From positions 62,001-126,000 of the forward strand of contig JAAVLQ010000002.1 in NCBI GenBank assembly GCA_012103075.1: a stretch of DNA of 64,000 bases, in the 5' to 3' direction. This stretch comes from Brucella cytisi (GTDB lineage: Bacteria > Pseudomonadota > Alphaproteobacteria > Rhizobiales > Rhizobiaceae). Below the pieces are notes generated by a model that saw only the letters and a program-made list of their open reading frames with translations, was not told the origin of the DNA and searched no databases. Shown here one piece after another: positions 1 through 10,040 of this stretch (position 1 is its first letter; the number at the start of each line of letters is the position of its first letter). The position numbers were made by a program, and so were the translations under genes.

Positions 1-546
1 CTGGAGCTTGAGACTTTTCTTCCCGTTTCGACTTCCCATGGTGGCTGGGCCAATATTGAAGTCACCGATCGGCTAGGATCAAGCCGCGTGCCGAAATCGG
101 TTGTTATCGACTGGATCATGAACCAGCCGAACGAAACCTTCTTCGAACTGATCGACGGTATTCAGGATCGGCAGGTCTGGGAGAATGGTCGTGCGGGCTT
201 CTTCGATTACTGGATCGGCGACACAAAGAACGCCGATATCGTCAATCATGTGAACAACGAGATGGCGGGCTATTCTTACGAAATGTGGGCCCGCTCCGGG
301 CGGGAAATCGGCAAAGCCTATCGCAAATGGGGCAGCCCCATGCAGCGCATGGCGGCCATGGCCGAAAACCGTCCAATCACCCATATCTATTCGCAGCCAT
401 TCGAGCCGGAATATACGCAGGCACAGGTGGATTTTGCGGCTCGCAATCCGTGGTTCCAGCCTAAGAAGCTTCCCGGCACGACCCACTTTCCGACGCTTGA
501 ACAGCCTGCGAATGTGGCCAACGTCATCAGCGTGTTCAACGCATGA
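1..546 (+). CDS. HOD-like cofactor-independent 2,4-dioxygenase (alpha/beta-hydrolase fold), 5' truncated
   Basis: The frame is open from the first base, so the gene starts outside the window. What is visible matches the C-terminal two thirds of the 1H-3-hydroxy-4-oxoquinaldine/quinoline 2,4-dioxygenases (Hod/Qdo). It has the nucleophile-elbow motif SHGGW, a DW pair in VIDWIM that corresponds to the acidic residue of the triad, a conserved stretch ending RPITHIYSQP, and a late THFP carrying the catalytic His. Family members cleave the N-heterocycle with O2, without metal or cofactor, releasing CO and an N-acylanthranilate. The stop overlaps the start of the next hydrolase (ATGA), so the two are translationally coupled. 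Substrate is inferred, not shown; a general alpha/beta hydrolase is the alternative. Confidence 0.75.
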   Translation: MELETFLPVSTSHGGWANIEVTDRLGSSRVPKSVVIDWIMNQPNETFFELIDGIQDRQVWENGRAGFFDYWIGDTKNADIVNHVNNEMAGYSYEMWARSGREIGKAYRKWGSPMQRMAAMAENRPITHIYSQPFEPEYTQAQVDFAARNPWFQPKKLPGTTHFPTLEQPANVANVISVFNA

Positions 547-1424
547 TAACGCTCACTGAAGAAGCAGGTTTCGACCCTGCCCGTCTTGATCGCGATTACA
601 ATGCCAAGGCCACGGTTTCACCGGAAGCCTTTGCCGCCGAAATGGTGCGCTATCGCGAGGCAAGTATCGCGCCCCGGGCTGATTGGGGCCGGCATTTCGA
701 CGTGGTCTATGACGAAGAAAGCGGACAGCGGATCGATATTTTCGGCCCGTCTTCGCGGAGTGGACTGTGCCCGGTTTTCGTGTTTGTTCACGGCGGTTAC
801 TGGCGCGCTCTGTCCAAGGAAGATTCTGCCATGATGGCGGGAATGCTCGCGGCCGAAGGTATTGCGACCGTTGTCGTTGACTATTGTCTGGCGCCGGAAG
901 TCTCCCTTGCGGAAATTACGCGGGAGGTGCGTGCTGCTCTCGCCTTTGTCTGGCATCACGGACGGGAATATGGTCTCGATCCGGACCGGATATCGGTTGG
1001 GGAGTTCGGCAGGTGGTCATCTTGCTGGTGCGCTTCTTGCAGAAGGCTGGCAGCACGATTTCGGTTTGCCGAAGGATGTTGTGAAGTTTGCCATGCCGGT
1101 TAGCGGGCTTTTCGAGCTTGCGCCACTGGCGGCAACTTTCCCACAGGAGTGGCTGAATCTTCGTCCTGCCGATGTCGATCAGCTCAGCCCGATCCGTCAC
1201 ATTCCCGTGCGTGGCTGTCCGATTACGGTGGCGTGGGCAGAGCACGAAGCAGACGGCTTCAAGCGCCAGTCGTGCGCCTATGCCGAAAGCTGGGCTGCGG
1301 CAGGTGGAGAGGCAAAACCATCGAGGTAGCAAACCGGAACCATTACAATATTCTGATGGACTGGCGTTTGCCTGAAACCGAGATGTCGCAGGCCTTGCTA
1401 ACCGGTATTCGCAACATCGGTTAG
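543..1424 (+). CDS. Arylformamidase-like alpha/beta hydrolase (frameshifted)
   Basis: The product belongs to the kynurenine-formamidase/esterase branch of alpha/beta hydrolases: an HGGYW oxyanion motif near residue 78, a G-S-S-A-G nucleophile elbow, and a late RNHYNI segment with the catalytic His. The frame shifts near base 1002, just before the nucleophile, and again near 1310, so no intact protein is encoded as written although both sides align to one family. It starts on the last four bases of the HOD-like gene. In quinolone-degrading clusters such as aqdA-aqdC, an amide hydrolase removes the acyl group from the N-acylanthranilate made by the dioxygenase; I infer that role here from the pairing. 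Confidence 0.75.
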
Positions 1425-1519
1425 AGCGCATCCCGAAAAGGGTGAAACGGTTTTCGGGATGCGCGTTAAATCAAAAAGCTGGGGCGTCGGTCTGATTCAA
1501 TCAGATCGAAACGCGCTCT
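1424..1519. repeat. Dispersed rhizobial intergenic repeat, copy 1
   Basis: The stretch opens with GAGCGCATCCCGAAAA, followed after about 11 bases by its near inverted repeat TTTTCGGGATGCGCG, then an A-rich patch, and closes with a CGCGCTCT that complements the opening. It resembles the short repeat family common between genes in Brucella, Ochrobactrum and relatives. It directly follows the hydrolase stop and may act as a transcript-end structure. With the rest of 1425-1731 it fills a gap in which I see no gene. A degenerate second copy lies at about 10059-10130. Confidence 0.6.
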
Positions 1520-1731
1520 GATAGGCTTCAAAGAAACATTGTACGACCGCGTGGCGATGCGCGGCTAGTGGTTTCGCGCGGGTACGACTTGCGAGCCTTA
1601 TACTAATTCATGTGATTATTATCATGGATATATGGTTTTAACGTGAATTGTCGCATGAATTAAAACATCCCATTCTGACTGTAACGATGATCTGGGCGTG
1701 GCCCGAATTTTTAGATTGCAAAGGCTTTCTG

Positions 1732-3166
1732 ATGCAAAAATCCGACGTGCAGCTTTTCATAGGCGGTGAATGGCGCAAGACCGCCAATACGCTTCCCATC
1801 ATCAATCCCGCGGACGAGACTGAAATCGGGCAGGTTGCGGTTGCGGAACGCGAGGATCTGGAGGCGGCTCTTCAGGCGGCGTGGAACGGTTATCAGGTCT
1901 GGCGCAACACGGCGCCTGCGGCCCGTGCTGCCATCATAATGAAGGCGTCGGCGTTGATGCGCGAACGGCAGGAAGAGATCGCACGTGCGATCACGCTGGA
2001 AAACGGAAAGCCGATCAGCGAAGCCCGACTTGAGGTCATACGTGGCTGCGAATTCTTCGAATGGGATGCTGGCGAGTGCATTCGCTTCTATGGCCGCGTC
2101 ATTCCGAGCGCGCCCGGCATTCGCTATATCGTCGTGCACGAGCCGATCGGTCCGGTCGCAGCATTTGCGCCGTGGAATTTCCCGATGAGCCAGCCAGCGC
2201 GCAAGATTGCGGGCGCACTGGCTGCCGGTTGCTCGATCATCCTGAAGGCTTCCGAGGAAACGCCGACGGCTGTGACGCATATCGCGCGTGCGTTCGAAGA
2301 TGCGGGTCTGCCAGCGGGTGTACTTAATCTGGTTTTCGGCGTTCCTGCCGATATCTCGCAATTCCTCATCCCGCGTCCCGAGATCCGCGCCATTGCATTC
2401 ACCGGATCGACTGCCGTCGGCAAACACCTGACCGAAATCGCTGCGCGCCATATGAAACCGGCGCTGATGGAACTTGGCGGCCACGCTCCCGTCATCGTTT
2501 GCGAGGATGCCGATCCGGTCGTTGCGGGTATTGCCTCGGCGCGCCGCAAATACCGCAACTCGGGCGGTATGCACCTCGCCAACGCGTTTCTTCGTTCATG
2601 AAAGCCATTATGAACGTTTCACTGCGGCCTTCATCGAAACGGCGCAATCGATCCGTGTCGGTAACGGCCCGGATGACGGGGTCCAGATGGGCCCGGTAGC
2701 CAATGATCGCCGCGTCATGGCTCTGGAAGAGCTGGTCAGCGATGCAGAAGCGAAAGGTGCGAAACTGCTTTTCGGTGGTCGTCGCCTGAAGAACAATGGC
2801 TATTTCTTCCCGCCAACGGCTCTGGCTGAATTGCCGGATGACGCCCGTGCGATGTCGGAGGAACCATTTGGTCCGCTGGCGCTGATCAATCCGGTTGCAT
2901 CTCTTGATGCGGCTATTGAAAAGGCGAATTCGCTTCCGTTTGGTCTGGCGGCATATGGTTTCGCAAACTCTACGGAAAATGTGGACCGCCTGATGACGGA
3001 ACTGGAAGCTGGAAACGTCTCGATCAACACGCTAGAAGCTTCTGTTGCCGAAACTCCATTCGGTGGCGTCAAGGATAGCGGACTGGGCCGCGAAGGCGGT
3101 GCCGAAGGACTGCATCATTATACGGTCGTGAAAAACGTCTCACATCGTCTGGTGAACAGCCTGTAG
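1732..3166 (+). CDS. NAD(P)-dependent aldehyde dehydrogenase (frameshifted)
   Basis: This is a full-length aldehyde dehydrogenase (about 478 residues) of the succinate-semialdehyde-dehydrogenase-like group, oxidising an aldehyde to the acid in the cytoplasm. Visible marks are the start IGGEWR, the PWNFP segment, FTGSTAVGK in the cofactor fold, MELGGHAP with the catalytic Glu, and VCTSPTRFF carrying the catalytic Cys. The frame changes near base 2565, exactly at the NSGQVC segment; two missing bases would explain it. I chose the ATG at 1732 because the protein aligns from MQKSDVQLFIGG; an in-frame codon at 1648 adds an unlikely leader. It may oxidise a product of the upstream pathway, but the substrate is unknown. 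Confidence 0.85.
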
Positions 3167-3231
3167 GCGATTTTATTCCAATCGCTTCTCAGACCCGTCG
3201 CCGTCGATCACGGGCGGCGGGTTGATCTGCA

Positions 3232-3934
3232 TCAGCGGGATGTAATGGCCAGCGTGCGGATGGCTTCTAGATGAGCGTGCATGGCGTGGTGAGCACGGTC
3301 GCCTTGTTGTGCCTCGATTGCATCGACGATTGCCAGATGCATCACGCTCTGCTCTGCCGCGTATTCGCGTTTACGGGCCTCCCGAAAGATCGCATCATGT
3401 CTGCGTTGCCACGTCGAACGTCCCCGGACCGAGGCGAGCGAACTGAAAATCGCGGCTAGCAGCGCATTTCCACTAGAGCGTGCAACAGCCTTGTGAGGCA
3501 TCATCCAAATGCTCATATTCCCGCCAGTCACGTGCCCTACCCGTCGCGAGAGCAAGCTTGCGCAAGGAGGCAAGATCATCTTGTGTGGCATATTTGGCTG
3601 CGGCTGCGGCAAGGGCTGGCTCATAGACCAGCCTTGCATCCATGAGATCCTGAGCGGACGCGGATTCGATGATCCGGTCCAAGGGCCGTTCGATGCTCGA
3701 GGCGGGAGGGCCCATGAAGGTGCCTTTGCCCTGATGACGCCATACCACGCCTTCAATCTCAAGCTGCCGTAGCACCTTTCGTATCGTCTCGCGGCTGCAG
3801 CCGAGCATCATCGACAAAACACGCTCGGGTGGGATTTTATCTTGCGGGCCGAAATTCTTTTCCACGAGCAGCTTCTGCATGCGTTGCATCGCTTCGGTGG
3901 TCGGCATGCGATCTGTCATCCGGCGGTGTTCCAT
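3232..3934 (-). CDS. GntR/FadR-family transcriptional regulator (frameshifted)
   Basis: The N-terminal part carries the GntR winged helix: KIPPERVLSMMLGCSRETIRKVLRQLEIEGVV followed by the wing RHQGKGTF. The C-terminal part is an all-helical FCD ligand domain with the SSGN motif and a final H-A-H helix typical of FadR-subfamily metal/carboxylate sites. The two halves lie in different frames with the switch near base 3497, inside the expected D-x-FH motif. It converges with the aldehyde dehydrogenase and diverges from the transporter gene at 4028, which makes these two the likely targets. Starts at 3934, 3919 and 3907 are all possible. Confidence 0.8.
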
Positions 3935-4027
3935 ACCAATTTGTAGACCAATTGCGCGGAGATCTATCCCCGATGCAACGATTGGTCAAGCTGACGAATG
4001 GCCGACGAACCAATGGTGGATGAATAG

Positions 4028-5003
4028 ATGCGCCTTGATCCTTTTTGATTTTGATGATTGCCGCAGTCGTTCTGGCAACTCTCTTTCCTGCGACCGGCAA
4101 CGCGGCAGACATTGTCAGTATGCTGGGTACTATCGGTGTTGCCCTGCTGTTTTTCGGCCACGGAGCAGCACTGTCTCACAGGGCGATTGTTTCTGGTTTG
4201 AAGCAATGGCAATTGCATGGGTTTATTTTTGCGACAACATTTATCGTCTTCCTGTTGATCGTGCAGCCTTTGCGGCTCATTCCCGAAAGCATCTTGCCCT
4301 CTGATCTGGTGCTTGGTTTCATCTATTTGGGTGTTTTGCCCTCGGCTATTTCCAGCTCTATTGCCTATACCGCCATAGCCGGGGGCAATGTGCCTGCTGC
4401 GGTCTGCAATTCGGCTGGATCGAATGTCTTTGGATTGTTGCTGACGCCGCTTCTGATGACGATTTTCATGCGTTCATCCGGGTCAATCGATTTGGGACAA
4501 GCTTTGCGCGACGTGGTGATTGAGTTGCTGCTGCCGTTTGGTCTGGGGCAAGCCTGCCATCGCTGGCTTGGTCCCCTCCTTTCGACGCGCAAGCACTGGC
4601 TGGAGAATTATGATCAGTCGGTGATTGTGCTGATCATATATTCGGCATTCTCTCAATCGGTCACCGCCGGGCTCTGGCAGGTCTTGCCGCCGTCGGGGCT
4701 CATTATGGCGATTGTGCTTTGCGTCGTTCTTCTGGCGGGCGTGATTGGCTTTACGATGATCGGCTCGCGCTGGTTGGGCTTTACCCGTGAAGATGAGATC
4801 GCGGCTGTGTTCTGTGGGTCAAAGAAGAGCCTCGCATCCGGGCTTCCACTTGCGCAGGTCCTGTTCGCTGGTCTGCGGGTTTCGGCATGATCGTGTTGCC
4901 GATCATGCTCTATAACCAGATCCAGATTCTGGTAGGTGCTGTTCTGGCGCGCCGCTATGCGATGCGGCTTTCCAGAACCGACACGGCCACGCAGACGGGT
5001 TGA
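4028..5003 (+). CDS. SBF-like bile acid:sodium symporter family transporter (frameshifted)
   Basis: A strongly hydrophobic protein of about 324 residues with some ten membrane segments, matching the SBF-like (YfeH-type) branch of the bile-acid:sodium symporters. Conserved pieces include LGVLPSAISSS and CGSKKSLASGLPLAQVLFAG. The tail MIVLPIMLYNQIQ is in another frame, with the shift near 4880. A second shift near 4043, in a run of T, separates ATG 4028 (MRLDPF) from the rest; a start at 4045 would avoid it but cuts the first helix. Beside a GntR regulator and aromatic-type enzymes it probably imports an organic anion; the substrate is not known. Confidence 0.8.
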
Positions 5004-5005
5004 GT

Positions 5006-5295
5006 ATGGCAAAAGACGAGGTGGTACAAGACGCGCCAGCAGAATGGCTGCGTCCGTTAGACAGGCAGCCGCTTGTGATCCGGTCGCGGAAAGCGTGCGG
5101 CTTTCGATCCTTAAAGGCCACTGGCGCAGAGGTGAACGCCTGCCAAAAGAGGCTGATCTGGCAGATGATCTCAAGGTTTCTCGTGCAACCTTGAGAGAGG
5201 CCATAGGCATGCTGGTATTTGCCGGAATTGTCGTGCGTCGGCATGGATCAGGCACCTTCGTCAGGGACGAGGACCGGGAAGACAGAACTTTCTGA
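5006..5295 (+). CDS. GntR-type winged-helix protein without effector domain (frameshifted)
   Basis: About 96 residues containing only the GntR DNA-binding domain: SVRLSILKGHWRRGERLP, then KVSRATLREAIG and the wing RRHGSGTFV, ending 15 residues later. No FCD or UTRA effector domain follows before the stop, and the next gene is on the opposite strand 12 bases away. The start at 5006, three bases after the transporter stop, lies in another frame from the HTH, with a shift near 5075. It is either a genuine HTH-only regulator or the 5' remainder of a longer gene truncated at the junction with the nor cluster. Confidence 0.6.
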
Positions 5296-5307
5296 TTGGA
5301 TGCCGTC

Positions 5308-7208
5308 TCACCCGGTCATCACTCGATAGATCGCCGGTAGAGCGACTGGAAGTTTCGACAGTTTGGCGACGAGTGCATAGTTTCTCCGACCGAAAAGTGC
5401 GGGGAGATAGGCGCTAGCCTCTCGGTCGACTGTCACGGCAAAGACGTTGACGCCCATAGCGCGTGCTTCGTTGACCGCTCTGCGGCTGTCTTCTAGTGCG
5501 AACCGGCCTTCATAGTGATCGACATCGTTCGGCTTGCCGTCCGTCAGGACCAGCAGAAGCTTCCTTCGGCTCGGCTGTTCGGCAAGCTTTGCCATCGAAT
5601 GGCGGATCGCAGCTCCCATACGCGTGTAAAAAGCCCGGCTTCAGCGCCGCAATTCTGTGTTCTACGACAGGACCGAAGGTTTCGTCGAAGTCCTTCACGG
5701 TTTCAACCCGCACCCATGAGCGGCGGCGCGAGGTAAAGGTCTGGATGGAACATCGGTCGCCACAGGCAGCAATGCCATTGGCCAGAACCAGAAGTGCCTC
5801 CTTTTCCACATCCAGCACGCGCCGATTATCAATCCACGCATCGGTTGAAAGCGAAACATCGACCAGAAGGGTGACGGCAAGGTCGTTTGCTTTGGGTCGG
5901 CTCATCAGGTGCACATGATCGCTGCCCCGTCCTCCGGCGGCAAAGTCGCATTGTGAACGAACCACGGCATCAAGATCGAGATCGTTGCCATCGAGCTGCG
6001 CCCGCATCAATTCGCGACCCGGCCGCAGGATTTCAAACTGGCGGCGCACCCGGCGCATAAGGCGTTGCGCTTCGTCATCCAGTTCCAGTGCTTCTTCATG
6101 GTCCTGCGCTGGTGCTGCCAGAACACTGCAGTGATCCTGAAGATAAGCTGACTTGCGGTAATCCCATTCCGGATAGGTCAGTTTGGCGGTGAGAGCCGTC
6201 CGGTCGACAGCTTCAGGCGGCAGATCGAGGTCGAACCGAAAACGGGCAGCAGGTCTGCCCTTGCGCTCTCCCAATGTCAGTTCGTCAAGCTCATCGGCAG
6301 ATCTGGCGTTCTGCTCGTCGCTATCCTCGGTTGGTCTGTCAACGCTCACCATTTCAGCCATGGCAAGGATTTTCTCGAAGCGATTGAGAATGAACGGGCT
6401 TCGGTTGGCCAGTCTGGGGTCCTGCTTCTCGCGGTTGGCGATCTGCCGTCCAGTTTCGAGGCCTTCCGCCTTGCTATTGAGTACCGGCTGGTCGTCGCTG
6501 TCGCGGGGGCTGTTTCCTCGCGCCTTATCAACTCTGGCCAGAGCGGGACGGGCAGGGCAGGCAGATAGCCTGCGTGTACGCAATGCGGAAAGATCGTAGG
6601 GAGACTGTCGTCCGGCAATCCTGCCCCTGTTTCAGAAGCGCCAGAATGCGCTCCTCCACTTGTTGCTCCAGACCATAGAGCGGACGTTTGGGACGTATAG
6701 CCAGCATCGCTTTGCACAGTCGTGCATAACGTTTCTGCAGGCCCGGAAATATCCGGCAAGTATTCGCAACCGTATCCGATGCCGCTGCAAGTGCTGCTAG
6801 ATCGCGGCGCAAAGGGTCATGCGGAAGTTCGCCTAATCCGGTCGGCATAACCGCCATATAGCCGGTAAGCCAGACATAGAGATCGTAATTGAGTGTGCGA
6901 TCGGGAAAGAGCGCAATCTCGGGCGGCAGCATCAATGTCGCTTCATCCCGCAACGGCTGGCTAAGTTTCTCTTCGCCCAGAGCCATGCGCTGCCGCAATC
7001 CCAACCGATGGCCGGAGGTTTTGGCACGGGCAGGGGCAATCTGTACGGCAACATCGCCACCGAAACCACGAAAGCAGATGGCGAGCTTCTGGCGAATACC
7101 GCCAAGCTGCACGGCGTGTTGGGGATAATGCGGCCATGATCCGGTCTTACCGATCAGGCGGTGCCAAGCCCGGCCAACTGTTTCCTCCAGTTCCAGAAAA
7201 TCCAGCAT
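5308..7208 (-). CDS. norD: NorD, nitric oxide reductase activation protein (frameshifted)
   Basis: NorD is a cytoplasmic VWA-domain protein that works with the MoxR-type ATPase NorQ to mature or activate the NorCB nitric oxide reductase. The span of about 633 residues is the usual length. The N-terminal third begins MLDFLELEETVG; the C-terminal VWA domain shows the MIDAS-like segment LLVDVSLSTDAW and LVLTDGKPNDVDHYEG. The frame changes near 6590 and near 5635. It follows norQ by 10 bases and is the last gene of the norCBQD unit, converging with the GntR-like gene. Confidence 0.92.
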
Positions 7209-7218
7209 TGTGTGCCAC

Positions 7219-8030
7219 CTATTTCAGCATTGCATCAGCAACTTCAATCAAAGCGGCTTTCACATCCGGCTCATCGGTAAGCGGTTCGATCATTGCGGCA
7301 CGTGCGGCTTCGCGCTGCGACATGCCGGCGTCGATCAGCGTGGCGCAGTAGACCAGCAGCCGTGTTGAAACGCCTTCTTCCAGATCGTGGCCTTTCAGCC
7401 CGCGCAGCCGGTGAGCCAACGCCACCAGCGGAACAACTTTTTGACTCGCTAGGCCGCTTTCCTCGCTCACCAACACGATTTCCTGCTCCTTGGGTAGGAA
7501 GTCGAATTCAATTGCTACGAAGCGCTGTCGTGTGCTTGGCTTCAGGGATTTCAGCAGATTCTGGTAACCCGGATTATAGGACACGACGAGCATGAAGCGG
7601 TCCGGTGCTTCAAGCAGTTCGCCGGTGCGTTCCAATGGAAGAAGCCGGCGATCGTCAGTCAGCGGATGCAGAACCACGGCCACGTCCTTGCGCGCCTCGA
7701 TGATCTCATCAAGATAGCAGATGCCGTCTTCACGCACTGCGCGGGTCAGCGGGCCGTCAACCCATATGGTATCGCCGCCTTTCAGCAAATAACGCCCGGT
7801 CAGATCAGCCGCCGTGAGATCGTCATGGCAGGAAACCGTAGAGAGCGGCAGGCCGAGTTTTGCGGCCATATGGCTTACAAACCGCGTCTTGCCGCAGCCG
7901 GTCGGTCCTTTGAGAAGCAACGGCAGCTTGCGCGTCCGGCCATTTCGAAGAGTGCGCACTCATTGCCGGACGAGCTGTATGGTGGGATCGGGACATTGGC
8001 ATTTTCTACATTCTTGAGAACGGGGTTCAT
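7219..8030 (-). CDS. norQ: NorQ, MoxR-family AAA+ ATPase (frameshifted near N-terminus)
   Basis: A MoxR-type AAA+ ATPase of about 270 residues that partners NorD in assembling nitric oxide reductase. The Walker A motif GPTGCGKTRFV, a Walker B segment ICYLDEI and sensor-like SYNPGYQ are present. The N-terminal 35 residues (from MNPVLKNVENANV) are in another frame than the ATPase core, the switch lying near base 7945. I chose the start at 8030 because this N-terminus is conserved in NorQ. It is separated from norB by a strong hairpin at 8058-8081. Confidence 0.92.
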
Positions 8031-8057
8031 GGTTGTTTTCCTTTGTATCAGGCAATG

Positions 8058-8081
8058 AAGCCCCGCCAAAAGGCGGGGCTT
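8058..8081 (-). terminator. GC-rich hairpin between norB and norQ
   Basis: A perfect 10-bp stem, AAGCCCCGCC and GGCGGGGCTT, closes a four-base loop of A. It lies 8 bases after the norB stop and 27 bases before the norQ start, both on the minus strand. No T-tract follows in the direction of transcription, so it more likely stabilises the norCB transcript end or attenuates norQD than fully terminates. Confidence 0.65.
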
Positions 8082-8089
8082 GACGTCGA

Positions 8090-9436
8090 TTATTCGGCGG
8101 GGTGTATCAACATGTTTGCGTTTTCACGGCGTTCCTTGCCCGGCACCAAAACGGCCCAGATGAACATGAAAGCCGAGATCACCACGACGACGCCTGAGCC
8201 AAGACGGATCCAGTAGAATAGCGCCAGCTGGTCCTGCACGACCATGAAGCTCTCACCCAGAACGCGCTGCAGATGGGTCTGGACAACACCTGCGAAGGTG
8301 AGCGCAAAGGTCATCACGGACATGGCCGTACACATGGCCCAGAAGCTCACCATGGAGAGCATCTGGTTATAAGGTGCACGTCCGCGCAATTCCGGGACCG
8401 CATAGGCCATGACTGCGAGATTGAGCATGACATAGGCCCCGAAGAAGGCGAGGTGTCCGTGGGCGGCGGTGAGCTGTGTGCCGTGGGTGTAGTAGTTGAC
8501 TGACGACAGAGTGTGCAGGAAGCCCCATACGCCCGCTCCGAAGAAGGCCATCACCGAGCAACCGATGGACCAGAGAAGGGCTGCACGGTTTGGATGTTTG
8601 CGACCGGCCTTCCATGTCATCACGAAGGTGAAGATGACCATGGTGAAGAACGGAGCGACTTCCAGCGTCGAGAACAGCGAACCGATCCACTGCCAGTAGC
8701 CCGGCGCGCCGATCCAGTAATAGTGATGACCAGTGCCAAGAATGCCCGAGAACAGGGCCAAACCGACTATGACATAGAGCCATTTTTCGACGACTTCACG
8801 GTCGATGCCGTTCAGCTTGATCATCAGGAAGGCGAGGATCGACGCCATGATGAGTTCCCATACACCTTCAACCCACAGATGGATGACGTACCACCAGTAG
8901 AGCTTGTCGAGTGCGAGATTGATCGGATTGTAGAAGGCAAACAGGAAGAACAGGGCAAGGCCCCACAGACCGAACAGGAGGATGTTGGTCACGGTCGTCT
9001 TGCGGCCCTTGAGTGCCGTCAGCGTGATGTTGAACAGGAAGATCAGGCAGACCACAACGATGCCGACCTTGATGATGAATGGCTGTTCGAGAAATTCGCG
9101 CCCCTCGTGAATATGGAACAGATAGCCGACAACAGCGATACCGGCTGCGACAAAGAACAGCCAGAACTGGATGACGGCGAGTTTGGTGCTGTAGAGCTCT
9201 GTTTCCGTTTCTTCCGGCAGAAGATAATAGGTCGACCCCATGAACCCCATCAGCAGCCAGACGACCAGCGCATTGGTGTGGATCATGCGGACGATGTTGA
9301 AGGGCAGAAGCTCTGACAGCGTATTGGGCAGAACATAGATCGTACCGGCGAGAACGCCGAATGCGACCTGCGCGATGAACAGCACGAGCGCTCCGTAGAA
9401 ATAGAGCATCGCGACCTTTTGGCTTTCATATTTCAT
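8090..9436 (-). CDS. norB: NorB, cytochrome bc-type nitric oxide reductase catalytic subunit
   Basis: An uninterrupted 448-residue polytopic membrane protein, the heme-copper-oxidase-like subunit that reduces two NO to N2O at a heme b3-FeB site. Conserved histidines are visible in RMIHTNALVVW, IHLWVEGVWE, GTGHHYYWIG and TAAHGHLAFFGAY, the last pair being the usual low- and high-spin heme ligands. About twelve membrane segments and the full family length are present. It follows norC by 26 bases and receives electrons from it. It is one of the few long genes in the denitrification block without a frame interruption. Confidence 0.97.
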   Translation of the reverse strand: MKYESQKVAMLYFYGALVLFIAQVAFGVLAGTIYVLPNTLSELLPFNIVRMIHTNALVVWLLMGFMGSTYYLLPEETETELYSTKLAVIQFWLFFVAAGIAVVGYLFHIHEGREFLEQPFIIKVGIVVVCLIFLFNITLTALKGRKTTVTNILLFGLWGLALFFLFAFYNPINLALDKLYWWYVIHLWVEGVWELIMASILAFLMIKLNGIDREVVEKWLYVIVGLALFSGILGTGHHYYWIGAPGYWQWIGSLFSTLEVAPFFTMVIFTFVMTWKAGRKHPNRAALLWSIGCSVMAFFGAGVWGFLHTLSSVNYYTHGTQLTAAHGHLAFFGAYVMLNLAVMAYAVPELRGRAPYNQMLSMVSFWAMCTAMSVMTFALTFAGVVQTHLQRVLGESFMVVQDQLALFYWIRLGSGVVVVISAFMFIWAVLVPGKERRENANMLIHPAE

Positions 9437-9462
9437 ATAATGTAACTCCGTTCATCCCGCGC

Positions 9463-9915
9463 TCAGCCTGCCTCGTTGGGCGGCCAGTTCTGGGTCTTGA
9501 TGCGGCTGGTCCATTCGAGGAAATCAGCCAGATCGTTGAGTTCCTGTTCGCTCAGGTTGAACTGGGGCATCTGGCGACGCCCTTCTATCCCCGTGGGCTG
9601 GGCCTGCATCCGGGCTTTCATCGTCTCGCGTGCGCCGTCCGGGTCTTCTTCTCCGCCCCAGCGCTTCCAGACATTGCCAAGTTCGGGTGCAAAATAGGCG
9701 CCTTCGCCAAGCAGTGTGTGGCAGTTGATGCAGGAGTTTTTCTCCCAGATGTGCTTGCCGCGTGCGACCCCTGCAGTGAGTGTCGATTCATCTGTGGACG
9801 TGGTTTTCATGTAATAATGGCTGTGCGCCGTCAGCCCCACGAAGATCGCGAAAAAGAAAATAGACCCGCCGTAGAAGACGTTTCGTGCGCCGGTCTTGGT
9901 TAGGCGTTCTGCCAT
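9463..9915 (-). CDS. norC: NorC, cytochrome c subunit of nitric oxide reductase
   Basis: A 150-residue membrane-anchored c-type cytochrome. One N-terminal membrane helix (GGSIFFFAIFVGLTAHSHYY) holds it to the inner membrane; the periplasmic domain has the heme c motif CINCH and an axial Met in RRQMPQF. It feeds electrons to NorB, encoded directly downstream. I chose the start at 9915 (MAERLTKTG), the conserved NorC start; an in-frame ATG at 10002 only adds a non-conserved leader. A CRP/FNR-type palindrome lies about 125 bases upstream. Confidence 0.96.
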   Translation of the reverse strand: MAERLTKTGARNVFYGGSIFFFAIFVGLTAHSHYYMKTTSTDESTLTAGVARGKHIWEKNSCINCHTLLGEGAYFAPELGNVWKRWGGEEDPDGARETMKARMQAQPTGIEGRRQMPQFNLSEQELNDLADFLEWTSRIKTQNWPPNEAG

Positions 9916-10040
9916 CCCCTTCGTCCTTTCATTGGCCGAAGGCGGAGCCTCGGCATCTAATCCCCGTCGATAGTGCGGCTGGTCAATCCCCGCCAGCATC
10001 ACGGGACAGGACAGTTCTATCGGTCGGAGGAGAGCCTTCT

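Noticed and set aside
1711..2574. A 287-codon minus-strand frame
   Set aside because: Antisense to the aldehyde dehydrogenase; no recognisable domain.
8513..9316. A 267-codon plus-strand frame opposite norB
   Set aside because: It lies antisense to the intact, well-conserved norB and has the Asp/Glu/Gln-rich composition of a shadow frame.
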